Shown here piece by piece: positions 41,494 to 50,622 of a stretch of DNA of 64,000 nt (its first letter is position 1; each line of letters begins with the position of its first letter). Origin of the DNA: Streptomyces sp. NBC_01283. Lineage in GTDB: Bacteria; Actinomycetota; Actinomycetes; Streptomycetales; Streptomycetaceae. Position numbers and translations under genes: made by a program. The stretch spans positions 5,245,001 to 5,309,000 of the forward strand of contig NZ_CP108430.1 in the NCBI RefSeq assembly GCF_041435335.1, read 5' to 3'. The notes below the pieces were generated by a model that was given only the letters and a program-made list of their open reading frames with translations, did not search any database and was not told the DNA's origin.

Positions 41494-43134
41494 ATGCGTG
41501 ATCCGTCCCCCGCCCGCCGATGGCTTGGTCTCGTCGCCATCGCCCTCGGTGTCGCCCTGATCGTGGTCGACACCACGATCGTCAACGTGATCGTTCCCTC
41601 GGTCATCGAGGACCTGGACGCCACCTCCGTGCAGGCCCAGTGGATCCAGGAGTCGTACGCGATCGTCTTCGCCGCGCTGCTCCTGCTGACCGGCCGCCTC
41701 GCGGACCTCTTCGGGGCCCGCCGGGTCTTCGTCGCGGGCGTCGTCGTCTTCGGCGCGACCAGCGTGCTCGCCGGGCTCGCGCCCGGCAGCGGGCTGCTGA
41801 TCCTGGCCCGCTTCCTGCAGGGCGCGGGCGCGGCGATGATCCTGCCGACCTCGCTCTCCCTGCTGAACGCGACCTTCACCGGCAAGGCGCGCGGCCAGGC
41901 CTTCGCCATCTGGGGGTCGACCATCGGCGCCGCCGCCGCGCTCGGCCCGCTGCTCGGCGGCTGGCTGGCCGAACACGTCTCGTGGCGCTGGGCGTTCGGC
42001 ATCAATGTGCCCCTGTCCGTCCTCGTCGCCGCCGGCGTGCTGCTGTACATGGCTCCCTCGCCGCGGTCCAAGGGGCGGGTGGACGTGGCCGGTGCGGTGC
42101 TCTCCGCGGCCGGACTCGGGCTGCTCGCCTTCGGGCTCGTCGAAGGGCGTACGTACGGCTGGATCGTCAGCATCGAGCCGCTGGACGTTCTCGGGGTCAG
42201 CTGGGCGAGCGGTCCCTCGCCCGTTCTCGTCGCCCTCGTGCTCTCCGCCGTCACGCTGTACGCCTTCGTCCGGCGGCAGATCGCGCTCAGCAGGAGCGGC
42301 GACCCCGCACACGTCGCACGCGTTCTGATGGACGTACGGCTGTTCTCGATCCCCTCCTTCCGCAACGGCAACATCGCGACCCTGATCATCGGCCTCGGAG
42401 AGTTCGGCATCGTCGCGGTGCTCCCGCTGTGGCTGCAGTTCACCCTCGGCTACAGCGCCCTGGAGGCGGGGCTAGCCCTGGTGCCCATCGCCGTGGGCAG
42501 CTTCGTCGCGACGGGTGCGAGCTTCCCGCTCGCCGCGAAGGTTCCTGCGCTCGGGCAGGTGCGCATCGGCCTGGCCCTGGAGGTCCTCGGCCTTGCGGGC
42601 GTCGGGCTGATCGCCGCTCCGGACAGCTCCTGGTGGGCCGTCGCGCTGATGCTGTTCGTGTACGGGATCGGCGTCGGGTTCGCCACCGCCCAGGTCACCA
42701 ACGTGGTCCTCGCCGAGGTGCCGCAGGAGAGCGCGGGGCAGGGCTCCGGCATTCAGAGCGCCTTCCGCCAGCTCGGTTCCGCGCTCGGGATCGCCGCCCT
42801 GACCACCGTCTTCTTCACCACCCTCAGCACCAACCTGCGCGACAGGCTCGGCGACGCGGGAGTGCCCGCGGGGCAGGCGGACCGGCTCACCGGTGCCGTC
42901 ACCGACAGCGCGGGAGCCGCCATCGGACCCCTCGCGGACCGGCCGGAGACCGCGTCCGTCGCCGACGCGGCGCGCGCGGCGATGACCGACGGGGTCGCGC
43001 TCGGCGGCTATGTCGCCGCGGGCTTCGTCGTCCTCGGGCTCGTCGCCACCTTCCTGATCCCGGCCGCCACCGCCGCCGACGCGAAAGCCGCCGAGGACCA
43101 GGAGAATCAGGGAGACGCGGTCGCCCCGGTGTAG
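41494..43134 (+). CDS. MFS DHA2-family multidrug exporter
   Basis: ATG 41494 with SD GGAGGT gives 546 residues. MRDPSPARRWLGLVAIALGVALIVVDTTIVNVIVPS is the typical DHA2 start with VDTTIVN; GRLADLFGARRVF (motif A) and the proline/glycine motif C region ILARFLQGAGAAMILPTSLSLL are present. About 14 helices are predicted, and a C-terminal acidic tail ends the protein. The family exports drugs and antibiotics by proton antiport. The divergent MarR gene probably represses it. Its last 28 bp overlap the 3' end of the convergent GAF/PucR gene. Confidence 0.93.
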   Translation: MRDPSPARRWLGLVAIALGVALIVVDTTIVNVIVPSVIEDLDATSVQAQWIQESYAIVFAALLLLTGRLADLFGARRVFVAGVVVFGATSVLAGLAPGSGLLILARFLQGAGAAMILPTSLSLLNATFTGKARGQAFAIWGSTIGAAAALGPLLGGWLAEHVSWRWAFGINVPLSVLVAAGVLLYMAPSPRSKGRVDVAGAVLSAAGLGLLAFGLVEGRTYGWIVSIEPLDVLGVSWASGPSPVLVALVLSAVTLYAFVRRQIALSRSGDPAHVARVLMDVRLFSIPSFRNGNIATLIIGLGEFGIVAVLPLWLQFTLGYSALEAGLALVPIAVGSFVATGASFPLAAKVPALGQVRIGLALEVLGLAGVGLIAAPDSSWWAVALMLFVYGIGVGFATAQVTNVVLAEVPQESAGQGSGIQSAFRQLGSALGIAALTTVFFTTLSTNLRDRLGDAGVPAGQADRLTGAVTDSAGAAIGPLADRPETASVADAARAAMTDGVALGGYVAAGFVVLGLVATFLIPAATAADAKAAEDQENQGDAVAPV

Positions 43135-45083
43135 GCGTGCAGGCGCAGGGCCAGCTGGATCTCCAGGGAGCGTTCCGGGGACTGCCAGTCGGGGCCGAGC
43201 AAGTGGCCGATCCGGTCCAGGCGTTGGACCACGGTGTTCACATGGACGTGGAGGGCGTCCTTCGCCTTGGACTGGCTCATTCCGCAGGCGAAGTAGGCCC
43301 GCAGGGTGTGGACGAGTTCGGTGCCGCGTCTGGTGTCGTAGTCGAGCACCGGGCCCAGCGTGCGGCGTACGTAGGAGTCGAGGTTCGTGTCGTCGCCGAG
43401 CAGTACGCCGAGGAAGCCGAGGTCGGGCAGGTCCGCGCCCCGGCCGGTGTGGCCGAGCGCGCGCAGGGCGGAGAGGCAGCGCAGGGCTTCCGCGTGGGCC
43501 TGGGCGAGCGCCTCGGGTCCGGTGGCGGGGCCCGCGGCGCCCACCGTGACCGGAGCCCCGGCGGCCTGGGTGAGCTCGGCGGCCAGCGCGCGGGCCCGGG
43601 AGCCGGTGTCGTCGGCCGGGAGCACCAGGACCACGTGGTCGTGGTGCAGGCCGGACAGGCCGTGGCGGACGCGGGCCGCGCGCGCGGCCGACGAGAGCAG
43701 CAGCCGGCGTGCGGCCGTGTCGCTGTGGGCGACGAACACCGAGTGGGGCAGGGCCAGATCGACGTCCAGGCGGCGGGCGCGCGAGGCGAGGCGGCCCGGG
43801 GTGCCGGAGAGGGAGAGCAGGTCGCCGAGGAGTTCACCGCGTACGCGGTCCTCGGCCTCGGCGGCCGAGCGGCGGAGGAGCAGGAGCAGTGCCGTCACGA
43901 CCCCGGCGCGTTCGAAGAGGCGGCGGTCGGCCTCGCCCAGGTCGGCGCGGTCGGTGAGGGCGATGCTGCCGAGGAGTTCGGGGCCCGCGAGGACCGCGCA
44001 CACCCAGGTTCCGTCGAAGGGGACGGCCCGGCCGCTGGCCCGCGAGGCGGCGACGGCCTCGGCCGGAGGCGTACGGGGCTCGGCGGCACCCGCGTCCACC
44101 ACCCCTGCCAGTTCCGTGCCGTCCGCGTCCACCACCCGGGCCAGCTCCGTGCCGTCCGCGTCATGGATCAGCGTGCCGCCCCGCAGCAGCGCGCCGATGG
44201 CCGTGGCGACCTCGGTGAAGTCCCCGCCCCGCAGCACGAGATCGGTCAGCCGGTCGTGCGCGTCCTCGGCCCGGCGCAGGGCCTCGCTGTGCGCGCGGAT
44301 GGTCTGCGAGGCCGCGTTCAGGTCGACGAGCGCGGCCCGCGTCTCCTCCATGCGCCGCGCGCTGTCGATGGCGATCGCCGCGTGGTCCGCGAGCGAGGAG
44401 AGCAGCGCGCCCTCGTCCGGCGTGAAGGCGCGTGCCGTGCGGTCGGCGGCGAACAGCACCCCGATGACGTGCGTGCCCTGCCGCAGCGGCACACCGAGGA
44501 TGGCGTGCAGGCCCTCCTCGAGGACGGCGCTGTCGATGGGGGTGGTGTGCTGGAAACGCGGGTCCACCTCGTAATCCCCGGTGGCATAGGGGCGGGCGGT
44601 CTGGGCGACGAGGCCGCCGAGTCCCTCGCCCATGCCGAGCCGCAGGTTCTGGAACGCGGCGGAGACCGAGCCGTCCGTCACGCGCATGTACGTGTCGCCC
44701 GCCGCCGGGTCGTTCAGGGAGAGGTACGCGACGTCCGTACGCAGGAGCAGCTTGGCCCGGTGCACGATCGCGCGCAGCACCGCGTCCAGGTCACGCAGGG
44801 CCGCGAGGTCGCCTGCCGTGTCGAACAGGGCGGTGAGCTCGGCCTCCCTGCGCTGGTGCTGGTTCAGGGTGCGGCGCACCCGCAGCGCGGTCTGCGTGGC
44901 CTCGTCGATCTCGGAGAGCTCGGCGGCGCTCGCCCCGGCCGCGCGGGCCGCGGCGGCGGGACCGGCGAACCGCTCGGCCGGAGCGTCGTCGGCCAGCAGG
45001 CCGAGCAGTTCACGCAGGGCGGTACAGGCCTGCTCCCGGTGGGCGGCGTCCGCGGAGCCGGACGCGTCTGTGGAGCTGGACAT
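43107..45083 (-). CDS. GAF-domain/PucR-type transcriptional regulator
   Basis: ATG 45083 starts MSSSTDASGSADAAHREQA; the open frame upstream overlaps the next gene and is rejected. Of 658 residues, about 85-245 form a GAF domain (LFDTAGDLAALRDLDAVLRAIVHRAKLLLRTDVAYLSL ... ILGVPLRQGTHVIGVLFAADR). A central variable region follows, and the C-terminus has the PucR-type HTH (MSQSKAKDALHVHVNTVVQRLDRIGHLLG). It lies downstream of a 3-hydroxybutyrate dehydrogenase and an MHS transporter on the same strand, so it probably controls that catabolic cluster. It is convergent with the DHA2 exporter, overlapping it by 28 bp. Confidence 0.9.
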   Translation of the reverse strand: MSSSTDASGSADAAHREQACTALRELLGLLADDAPAERFAGPAAAARAAGASAAELSEIDEATQTALRVRRTLNQHQRREAELTALFDTAGDLAALRDLDAVLRAIVHRAKLLLRTDVAYLSLNDPAAGDTYMRVTDGSVSAAFQNLRLGMGEGLGGLVAQTARPYATGDYEVDPRFQHTTPIDSAVLEEGLHAILGVPLRQGTHVIGVLFAADRTARAFTPDEGALLSSLADHAAIAIDSARRMEETRAALVDLNAASQTIRAHSEALRRAEDAHDRLTDLVLRGGDFTEVATAIGALLRGGTLIHDADGTELARVVDADGTELAGVVDAGAAEPRTPPAEAVAASRASGRAVPFDGTWVCAVLAGPELLGSIALTDRADLGEADRRLFERAGVVTALLLLLRRSAAEAEDRVRGELLGDLLSLSGTPGRLASRARRLDVDLALPHSVFVAHSDTAARRLLLSSAARAARVRHGLSGLHHDHVVLVLPADDTGSRARALAAELTQAAGAPVTVGAAGPATGPEALAQAHAEALRCLSALRALGHTGRGADLPDLGFLGVLLGDDTNLDSYVRRTLGPVLDYDTRRGTELVHTLRAYFACGMSQSKAKDALHVHVNTVVQRLDRIGHLLGPDWQSPERSLEIQLALRLHAYTGATASP

Positions 45084-45142
45084 GCGACGGGTCGCCTCCG
45101 GGAGCGGGGTACTGCGGGCGCTGCGCGGGCGCGCGCCGCGGG

Positions 45143-46540
45143 TCAGGTCGAGATTGTCGCTGACGGCACGGCGGCGGCGGAATCCCCGGGAGCCGTGCTC
45201 CGCTGGGAGAGCGAGCGGCCCCGGGTCTCCTTCGCCACCAGCACGGTCAGCGTCGTGATCACCACCGTCACGCAGACGTAGAGGGCCACCGGCGTCGCGG
45301 AGTCGTAGTCCTTGAGCAGCTCGACGGCGATGATCGGCGCGAGCGCACCGCCGATGATGGACGCGAGCTGCGAGCCCATCGAGGCCCCGGAGTAGCGGAC
45401 CTTCGTGTCGAACATCTCGGAGATGAAGGCGGCCTGCGGCCCGTACATCGCACCGTGGAAGAGCAGCCCGACCGTGACCGCCAGGGTGATCACCGTGAAG
45501 GACTCGCTGTCGACGAGCGCGAAGAACGCGAACGCCCACGCGGCCATCCCGACGGAGCCGATCAGGGTGACGGGCCTGCGGCCGATCCGGTCCGAGAGCG
45601 CGCCCCACAGCGGGATCGTCACGAAGTGCACGGCGGAGCCGATCAGTACGGCGTTCAGGGCGGTGCTCTTGGGCAGTTCCAGGTGCACGGTGACGTAGAC
45701 GAGGACGAACGCCGTGAGGATGTAGTACGAGACGTTCTCGCCGAGCCGGGTGCCGATCGCGGTGAGGACGCCGCGCCAGTTGTGCCGGAACACCTCGACG
45801 ACCGGAGCGTCCTGCTTGGCCGCCGCCCCGGCCTCGGCCGCCTGGGCCTCCGCGCGGGCCTGCGCCTCCAGGAAGAGCGGGGACTCCGAGACCGAGACCC
45901 GTATCCACAGGCCGATGATCACGAGCACCCCGGAGAGCAGGAACGGGATGCGCCAGCCCCAGGCGAGGAACGCCTCGTCGGACTGGACGGCGGCGAGGAG
46001 CGCGAGGACGCCGGTGGCCAGGAGGTTGCCGCCGGGGGCGCCCGCCTGCGGCCAGGAGGCCCAGAAGCCGCGGTTCTTGTCGTCACCGTGCTCGGAGACG
46101 ATCAGGACGGCGCCGCCCCACTCGCCGCCGAGCGCGAAGCCCTGGATCAGGCGCAGCACCGTGAGCAGGATCGGGGCGCCGACGCCGAGCGTGGCGTGGG
46201 TGGGCAGCAGACCCATCGCGAAGGTGGCGCCGCCCATCATCATCAGGCTCAGGACCAGCAGCTTCTTGCGGCCGATCTTGTCGCCGAAGTGGCCGAAGAC
46301 GACACCGCCGATGGGGCGGGCGGCGAAGCCGACGGCGTAGGTGAGGAAGGAGAGGAGCGTGCCGACCAGGGGGTCGCTGTCGGGGAAGAAGAGGGTGTTG
46401 AAGACGAGTGCGGCGGCCGAGCCGTAGAGGAAGAAGTCGTACCACTCGATGGTGGTGCCGATGAGGCTGGCGCTGATGATGCGGGCGATACCTGGCTTGC
46501 CCGGGGTCCTGCCCTGGGCACGCGGCGTTGCGGCTGCCAT
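45143..46540 (-). CDS. MFS metabolite:H+ symporter (MHS family)
   Basis: The 465-residue product begins MAAATPRAQGRTPGKPGIAR and has the MHS signature: SLIGTTIEWYDFFLYGSAAALVF, FARPIGGVVFGHFGDKIGRKKLLVLSL (motif A), LRLIQGFALGGEWGGAVLIVSEH and NRGFWASWPQAGAPGGNLLA. Twelve helices are predicted. The family imports carboxylates such as alpha-ketoglutarate, shikimate and hydroxy acids. It lies between the 3-hydroxybutyrate dehydrogenase gene (116 bp upstream) and the GAF/PucR regulator (59 bp downstream). Uptake of 3-hydroxybutyrate is the natural inference. Confidence 0.93.
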   Translation of the reverse strand: MAAATPRAQGRTPGKPGIARIISASLIGTTIEWYDFFLYGSAAALVFNTLFFPDSDPLVGTLLSFLTYAVGFAARPIGGVVFGHFGDKIGRKKLLVLSLMMMGGATFAMGLLPTHATLGVGAPILLTVLRLIQGFALGGEWGGAVLIVSEHGDDKNRGFWASWPQAGAPGGNLLATGVLALLAAVQSDEAFLAWGWRIPFLLSGVLVIIGLWIRVSVSESPLFLEAQARAEAQAAEAGAAAKQDAPVVEVFRHNWRGVLTAIGTRLGENVSYYILTAFVLVYVTVHLELPKSTALNAVLIGSAVHFVTIPLWGALSDRIGRRPVTLIGSVGMAAWAFAFFALVDSESFTVITLAVTVGLLFHGAMYGPQAAFISEMFDTKVRYSGASMGSQLASIIGGALAPIIAVELLKDYDSATPVALYVCVTVVITTLTVLVAKETRGRSLSQRSTAPGDSAAAVPSATIST

Positions 46541-46656
46541 GGCGTGATCCGTTTCTCGATGGGGACGTGTCGCGACGGGGACGTGGGGTACGGACGGGGA
46601 CGTGGGGTGCGGTGAGGGCGCTAAATGGCGGTAAATGGCGCTGGGGGAGCGGGGGT

Positions 46657-47448
46657 TCAGCCGGCGGTCCAGCCGCCGTCCAGGGGGAGCGAGGCGCCGG
46701 TCACGAAGCCGCTGTGCGGGCCGCAGAGCCAGAGCGCGGCGGCGGCGATCTCCTCGGGCTCGATCAGCCGCTTGGCCGCGGAACGGCGCAGCAGTACGTC
46801 GGTGAGGACCTGCTCGGGCGGGATGCCGTGGGCGGCGGCCTGCGCGCTGATCTGGTCCTCGACGAGGGGCGTGCGGGTGTAGCCGGGGCAGAGGCAGTTG
46901 CTGGTCACGCCGTGCTCCGCGCCCTCCAGGGCGGTGACCTTGCTCAGGCCCTCCAGGGCGTGCTTGGCGGCGACGTAGGCGGACTTGAACGGGCTGGCGC
47001 GCAGGCCGTGGACGCTGGAGATGTTCACGACGCGGCCCCAGCCCTGGGCGTACATGTGCGGCAGTGTCCGGCGCAGCAGGAGGAACGGCGCGGTGACCAT
47101 GACGCGCTGGATCAGGTCGAACCGCTCCGGGGGGAACTCCTCGATGGCGGCGACGTGTTGGAGCCCGGCGCTGTTGACGAGGACGTCGACGCGGGCGGGC
47201 AGGGCGTCGAGCGCGGCGGGGTCGGCGAGGTCCACGGCGTGCGCCTCACCGTCGATCCCGTCGGCCACCTCCTTGGCCGCGTCGGCGTGCTGGTCCACGA
47301 CATGGACGAAGGCGCCGGCGTCGGCCAGGGCCACGGCGCAGGCCCGGCCGATGCCGCTCGCGCCGCCGGTGACCAGGGCGGTGCGTCCGGTGAGGTCGGT
47401 TCCGGCGGGTCCTGCGGGGGCGTCACCGCGGGGAGTGGGGCTCGTCAT
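46657..47448 (-). CDS. 3-Hydroxybutyrate dehydrogenase (SDR family)
   Basis: ATG 47448 (MTSPTPRGDAPAGPAG) gives 263 residues; the open frame extends a little further without an SD. The SDR motifs are TALVTGGASGIGRACA, LVNSAGLQHVAAIEEFP, SSVHGL and YVAAKHALEGL. NCLCPGYTRTPLVEDQI is typical of D-3-hydroxybutyrate dehydrogenases, which oxidise 3-hydroxybutyrate to acetoacetate with NAD+. It is followed by an MHS symporter and a GAF/PucR regulator, together forming an uptake, oxidation and control cluster. It could feed carbon from PHB or ketone bodies. Strong assignment from the sequence. Confidence 0.92.
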   Translation of the reverse strand: MTSPTPRGDAPAGPAGTDLTGRTALVTGGASGIGRACAVALADAGAFVHVVDQHADAAKEVADGIDGEAHAVDLADPAALDALPARVDVLVNSAGLQHVAAIEEFPPERFDLIQRVMVTAPFLLLRRTLPHMYAQGWGRVVNISSVHGLRASPFKSAYVAAKHALEGLSKVTALEGAEHGVTSNCLCPGYTRTPLVEDQISAQAAAHGIPPEQVLTDVLLRRSAAKRLIEPEEIAAAALWLCGPHSGFVTGASLPLDGGWTAG

Positions 47449-47819
47449 GGCCGGAAACGTAAGGGCGCGCCGCCCGGGGATCCCATGTGTGGGGCCCACA
47501 CAACCAGGGAGCGCTTCATGTGGATGGGTGCGGCCGTCCGGGTACGATCCCGGTGACCCACGTCACGTCCCGCGCCCCGCAAGCTGTGCTACCTTCCGTA
47601 CAGCACGTGTGTACGCCGCTTTCTGTGGCGCCGGTGCCGATCTTCTTTGCTTCCGCCTCGTCGAGGCCCCCGCAGCTCCGTGGTTTCGCAGCTTCCGCAT
47701 ATCCCGAAGTCTCTTTCGCGAAGCCCTCTGCCGCAGTTCTTCTCTCCGCCCGACGCACGGGACGTGAACACACCGTCCCGCCGGGCCCCTTCATTCGCAT
47801 GCTCGCGAAAGGACCCATC
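47449..47819 (+). promoter_or_regulatory. Long leader of the Rho-like gene with a Crp-type site
   Basis: This 371-bp gap between divergent genes holds GGTGACCCACGTCACG (47552-47567), containing GTGAC-N4-GTCAC and fitting the Streptomyces Crp pattern GTG-N6-GNCAC. A -10-like CTACCT lies at 47589-47594, so the Crp centre would be near -41.5 if transcription starts near 47601. From there about 215 bases of pyrimidine-rich leader precede ATG 47820. No ORF is supported. Confidence 0.5.
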
Positions 47820-49043
47820 ATGAGTACCGCAACCATCACCCGTAACAAGAGCACCGCCCAGGCCGCCAACCCGGCCACCAGTACCTCCGCGAACACGGCC
47901 GCCGCGGCCCCCGCCGTCGCCGTCTCCGGCATCCTCGACGTGAGTCACAACGCCAACGGCCATCTCCGTACCGGCGATTGCCTCCCCACCCCGAACGACG
48001 TACAGGTCCCCTCCACGCTCATCCGCCGGCTCGGCCTGCGCGCGGGCGACCTGGTCGAGGGCGTCTGCGGCAAGGCCCGCACCCTCACCGGCGCCGACCG
48101 GGTCAACGGACACTCCGCCGAAGCCCTGCACAGGCGTGCGCGGTTCGGCGACCTCACCCCGCTGCACCCTCGCGAGCGGCTCCGTCTGGAGACGCCGGGC
48201 GACGGCGGCGGCAGCATCGCGACCCGGCTCATCGACCTCGTCTCGCCGGTCGGCAAGGGCCAGCGCGGCCTCATCGTCGCGCCGCCCCGCACCGGCAAGA
48301 CCGTCCTGCTCCAGCAGATCGCGGCGGCCGTCAGCGCGAACCACCCCGAGGCCCACCTCATGGTCGTCCTGCTCGACGAACGGCCCGAGGAGGTCACGGA
48401 CATGAAGCGTTCCGTACGGGGCGAAGTGCTCGCCTCGACCTTCGACAAGCCCGCCAAGCAGCACATCGCCCTGGCCGAACTCGCCGTCGAGCGCGCCAAG
48501 CGGCTCACCGAGGAGGGCAAGGACGTCGTCATGCTCTTCGACTCCCTCACCCGGCTCTGCCGCGCGTACAACAACGCGGCGTCCAGCGGTGGCCGCACCC
48601 TCTCCGGAGGTGTCGACGCCGCCGCCATCCAGGGCCCCAAGCGCCTTTTCGGTGCCGCGCGGCTCGCGGAGGAGGGCGGGTCCCTGACCATGCTCGCCAC
48701 CGTGCTCGTGGAGACCGGATCGCGCGCCGACGACTACTACTTCGAGGAGCTCAAGGGCACCGGCAACATGGAGCTCCGTCTCGACCGCGGCATGGCCGAA
48801 CGACGGGTCTTCCCCGCCGTCGACGTCACCCCTTCCGGCACGCGCCGCGACGAACTCCTGGTGCCCGCCGACGAGTTGACCGCCGTACGCGGCCTGCGGC
48901 GTGCCCTGCACGGCAGGGACCCGCAGAGCAACCTGGAGGCGCTGATCGAGCGCCTGCGCAAGACCCCGGACAACGCCGCCTTCCTGCGCCAGGTGCAGCA
49001 GACCGTGCCCGGCGCCGGTTCCTCCAAGGTCAACGGTGGCTGA
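47820..49043 (+). CDS. Short Rho-like transcription termination factor paralogue
   Basis: ATG 47820 (MSTATITRNKSTAQ) with AAAGGA upstream gives 407 residues; the open frame begins at 47487 but only this start has an SD. It is a hexameric RecA-type Rho ATPase: Walker A APPRTGKTVLL (near residue 158), MVVLLDERPEEVTDM, Walker B VVMLFDSLTRL, the Q-loop region SSGGRTLSGGVDAAAIQGPKR and GTGNMELRLDRGMAERRVFPAVD. Streptomycete housekeeping Rho is much longer (around 670-700 residues) with a long basic N-terminal insert. Here the N-terminal RNA-binding fold is short, and the RNP1 motif, normally GFGFLR, reads NGHLR, losing its aromatic residues. It is therefore a paralogue of uncertain activity. Confidence 0.9.
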   Translation: MSTATITRNKSTAQAANPATSTSANTAAAAPAVAVSGILDVSHNANGHLRTGDCLPTPNDVQVPSTLIRRLGLRAGDLVEGVCGKARTLTGADRVNGHSAEALHRRARFGDLTPLHPRERLRLETPGDGGGSIATRLIDLVSPVGKGQRGLIVAPPRTGKTVLLQQIAAAVSANHPEAHLMVVLLDERPEEVTDMKRSVRGEVLASTFDKPAKQHIALAELAVERAKRLTEEGKDVVMLFDSLTRLCRAYNNAASSGGRTLSGGVDAAAIQGPKRLFGAARLAEEGGSLTMLATVLVETGSRADDYYFEELKGTGNMELRLDRGMAERRVFPAVDVTPSGTRRDELLVPADELTAVRGLRRALHGRDPQSNLEALIERLRKTPDNAAFLRQVQQTVPGAGSSKVNGG

Positions 49044-49053
49044 CCCCGGTGGC

Positions 49054-50337
49054 TTACGGCCGCGTGACGTGCACCCGGTAGCGGCCCTCCTCGTCGACGT
49101 CCGCCACCGTGATGCGCACCCCCGTCCTCTTGTCCGTGAACGTCTGGCCGGGCTCGTAGGCCGCGTCGGAGAGCTCCGCGTGGACGTTCGGCTGGCGGGT
49201 GCAGCCGCCGCTGTCCTTCGTGGAGTCGGAGACGGTGACAGGGCCCTGGCCCGTGTCGACGTCCGCGTCCACCCGGTAGATGAGGACGCCCGGCTTGCAG
49301 ATCGCCTCGTCGTTGCCGCCGCGGGTGCGCACCTCGACGGCGTACCCCGACTGCGTGCCCAGCGGCACGAAGGCGAGCTTGGTGCCGCCCTCCGTGGGCA
49401 GCGGGCTCAGCGTGTGCTCGGTGGTGCCGGAGTTCGACGCGCAGCTGATCTGGTCGTCGCCGAGCCAGCCCAGCTTCCACTTGTGCCAGGCCAGCAGGTC
49501 GTTGTTGGCGCCCCAGTCCTCGCTCATGATGTCCCAGTGGCCGACCGCGCCGCCGCCCTCCTGCGTGTAGAGGTCGGGCAGGCCGAAGACATGGCCGTTC
49601 TCGTGGGGGAGTACGCGGTAGCCGGTCTCGCGGTAGCTGCCCGAGCCGTCGTCCTGCCGGCTGTAGACGAAGGACGCGTTGGAGACCGGGACGCCGTCCG
49701 CGACGGGCGCCTCGGCGTTGCCCGCGAAGGTCACCGACAGGACCGTGTCGAGCGCGGAAGGGCCCGCGTTCGGCGTGATGAGGATGTTCACCAGGTCGTA
49801 CTCCCGGAAATCCACGTCCGGGTCGGCCGCCGCCACGATGTCCTTGACCAGCTCGCGGTAGCCGGGGTCGAAGGGGGCGCCGCGCTCTATCCCGTACTGC
49901 TTGAAGCTCTTGGGCATCCGCAGCCAGTCGGGGATGGGGGATTCCGGGCGGTAGTCGAGCCGTCCGTAGGAGCTGGTGCGGAACCAGTCCGACGTCTGCG
50001 GGAAGAACTCAGCGAGCCGGTCGAGCGCGGTGCCCTCGCCGGGGGCGTCGGAGAAGTCGACCATGAGGTTCAGGGCCCGGACGGTGCCCGTGGAGCGGGA
50101 GTAGCCGGCGGTGGTGGGCATGCCCTCCGACATCTGGACGCCCATCGCGCCGTTGATCATGCACGGGCTGAGTGTCGTCGCGCGGGCCAGGGACACGGGT
50201 CCCGCCGCCGTGGGGGACTCCTCCATCAGGCGGCCGGTGCTCGCCGACGTGGTGACCGTGAGGGCAAGGACGGCGCAGGTGGCCAGTGCCGCGCCACGTC
50301 GTGCTCCGCGTATCTGCCGCCAGGTCGGCTGCTGCAT
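49054..50337 (-). CDS. Secreted M6-family metalloprotease
   Basis: A 427-residue secreted protease. The signal peptide is MQQPTWRQIRGARRGAALATCAVLALTV. The catalytic core has the M6 zinc motif HENGHVFGLPDLY (HExxH with the following glycine and an aspartate) and the downstream GHWDIMSEDWGANNDLLAWHKWKLGWL, a typical immune-inhibitor-A-like sequence. The motif SSYGRLDYRP precedes it. C-terminal beta strands (VRITVADVDEEGRYRVHVTRP) end the protein. It should degrade extracellular proteins. Its stop lies 10 bp from the convergent Rho-like stop. A Crp-type palindrome is 122 bp upstream of its start. Confidence 0.92.
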   Translation of the reverse strand: MQQPTWRQIRGARRGAALATCAVLALTVTTSASTGRLMEESPTAAGPVSLARATTLSPCMINGAMGVQMSEGMPTTAGYSRSTGTVRALNLMVDFSDAPGEGTALDRLAEFFPQTSDWFRTSSYGRLDYRPESPIPDWLRMPKSFKQYGIERGAPFDPGYRELVKDIVAAADPDVDFREYDLVNILITPNAGPSALDTVLSVTFAGNAEAPVADGVPVSNASFVYSRQDDGSGSYRETGYRVLPHENGHVFGLPDLYTQEGGGAVGHWDIMSEDWGANNDLLAWHKWKLGWLGDDQISCASNSGTTEHTLSPLPTEGGTKLAFVPLGTQSGYAVEVRTRGGNDEAICKPGVLIYRVDADVDTGQGPVTVSDSTKDSGGCTRQPNVHAELSDAAYEPGQTFTDKRTGVRITVADVDEEGRYRVHVTRP

Positions 50338-50458
50338 GCGTGGGCCTTCCCCTTGCGGCAGCCGCCGGTCCTGGCTGCACCCTTTCGATCACCCTGTGCC
50401 GGTGGGTGCGCGGGCGCTCGCTGGGTGCGACCGATCGTGGGTTTCTTTTGCATCTAGG

Positions 50459-50474
50459 TGTGATGCGGGTCACA
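50459..50474. promoter_or_regulatory. Crp-type binding palindrome upstream of the M6 protease
   Basis: TGTGATGCGGGTCACA is an exact TGTGA-N6-TCACA match, also fitting GTG-N6-GNCAC. It lies between the divergent protease (start 50337) and TetR (start 50623) genes. Confidence 0.7.
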
Positions 50475-50622
50475 TGAAGAAAGTCGGGGGACGGGAAATA
50501 TCCGGGGACTGTCTCCCCGTTTAGACCTGTGTCCGAGCGAAACGGGGAATCACTCCCCGCATCGCGCAATCGAGGCCCCGGCACCGTCCGGAGGCCCGAT
50601 CACCAGCCTGAGGAGAGCCGCC

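Noticed and set aside
41520..45281. A 1253-codon plus-strand frame across the MFS and GAF genes
   Set aside because: It spans two real genes on different strands and lacks any motif.
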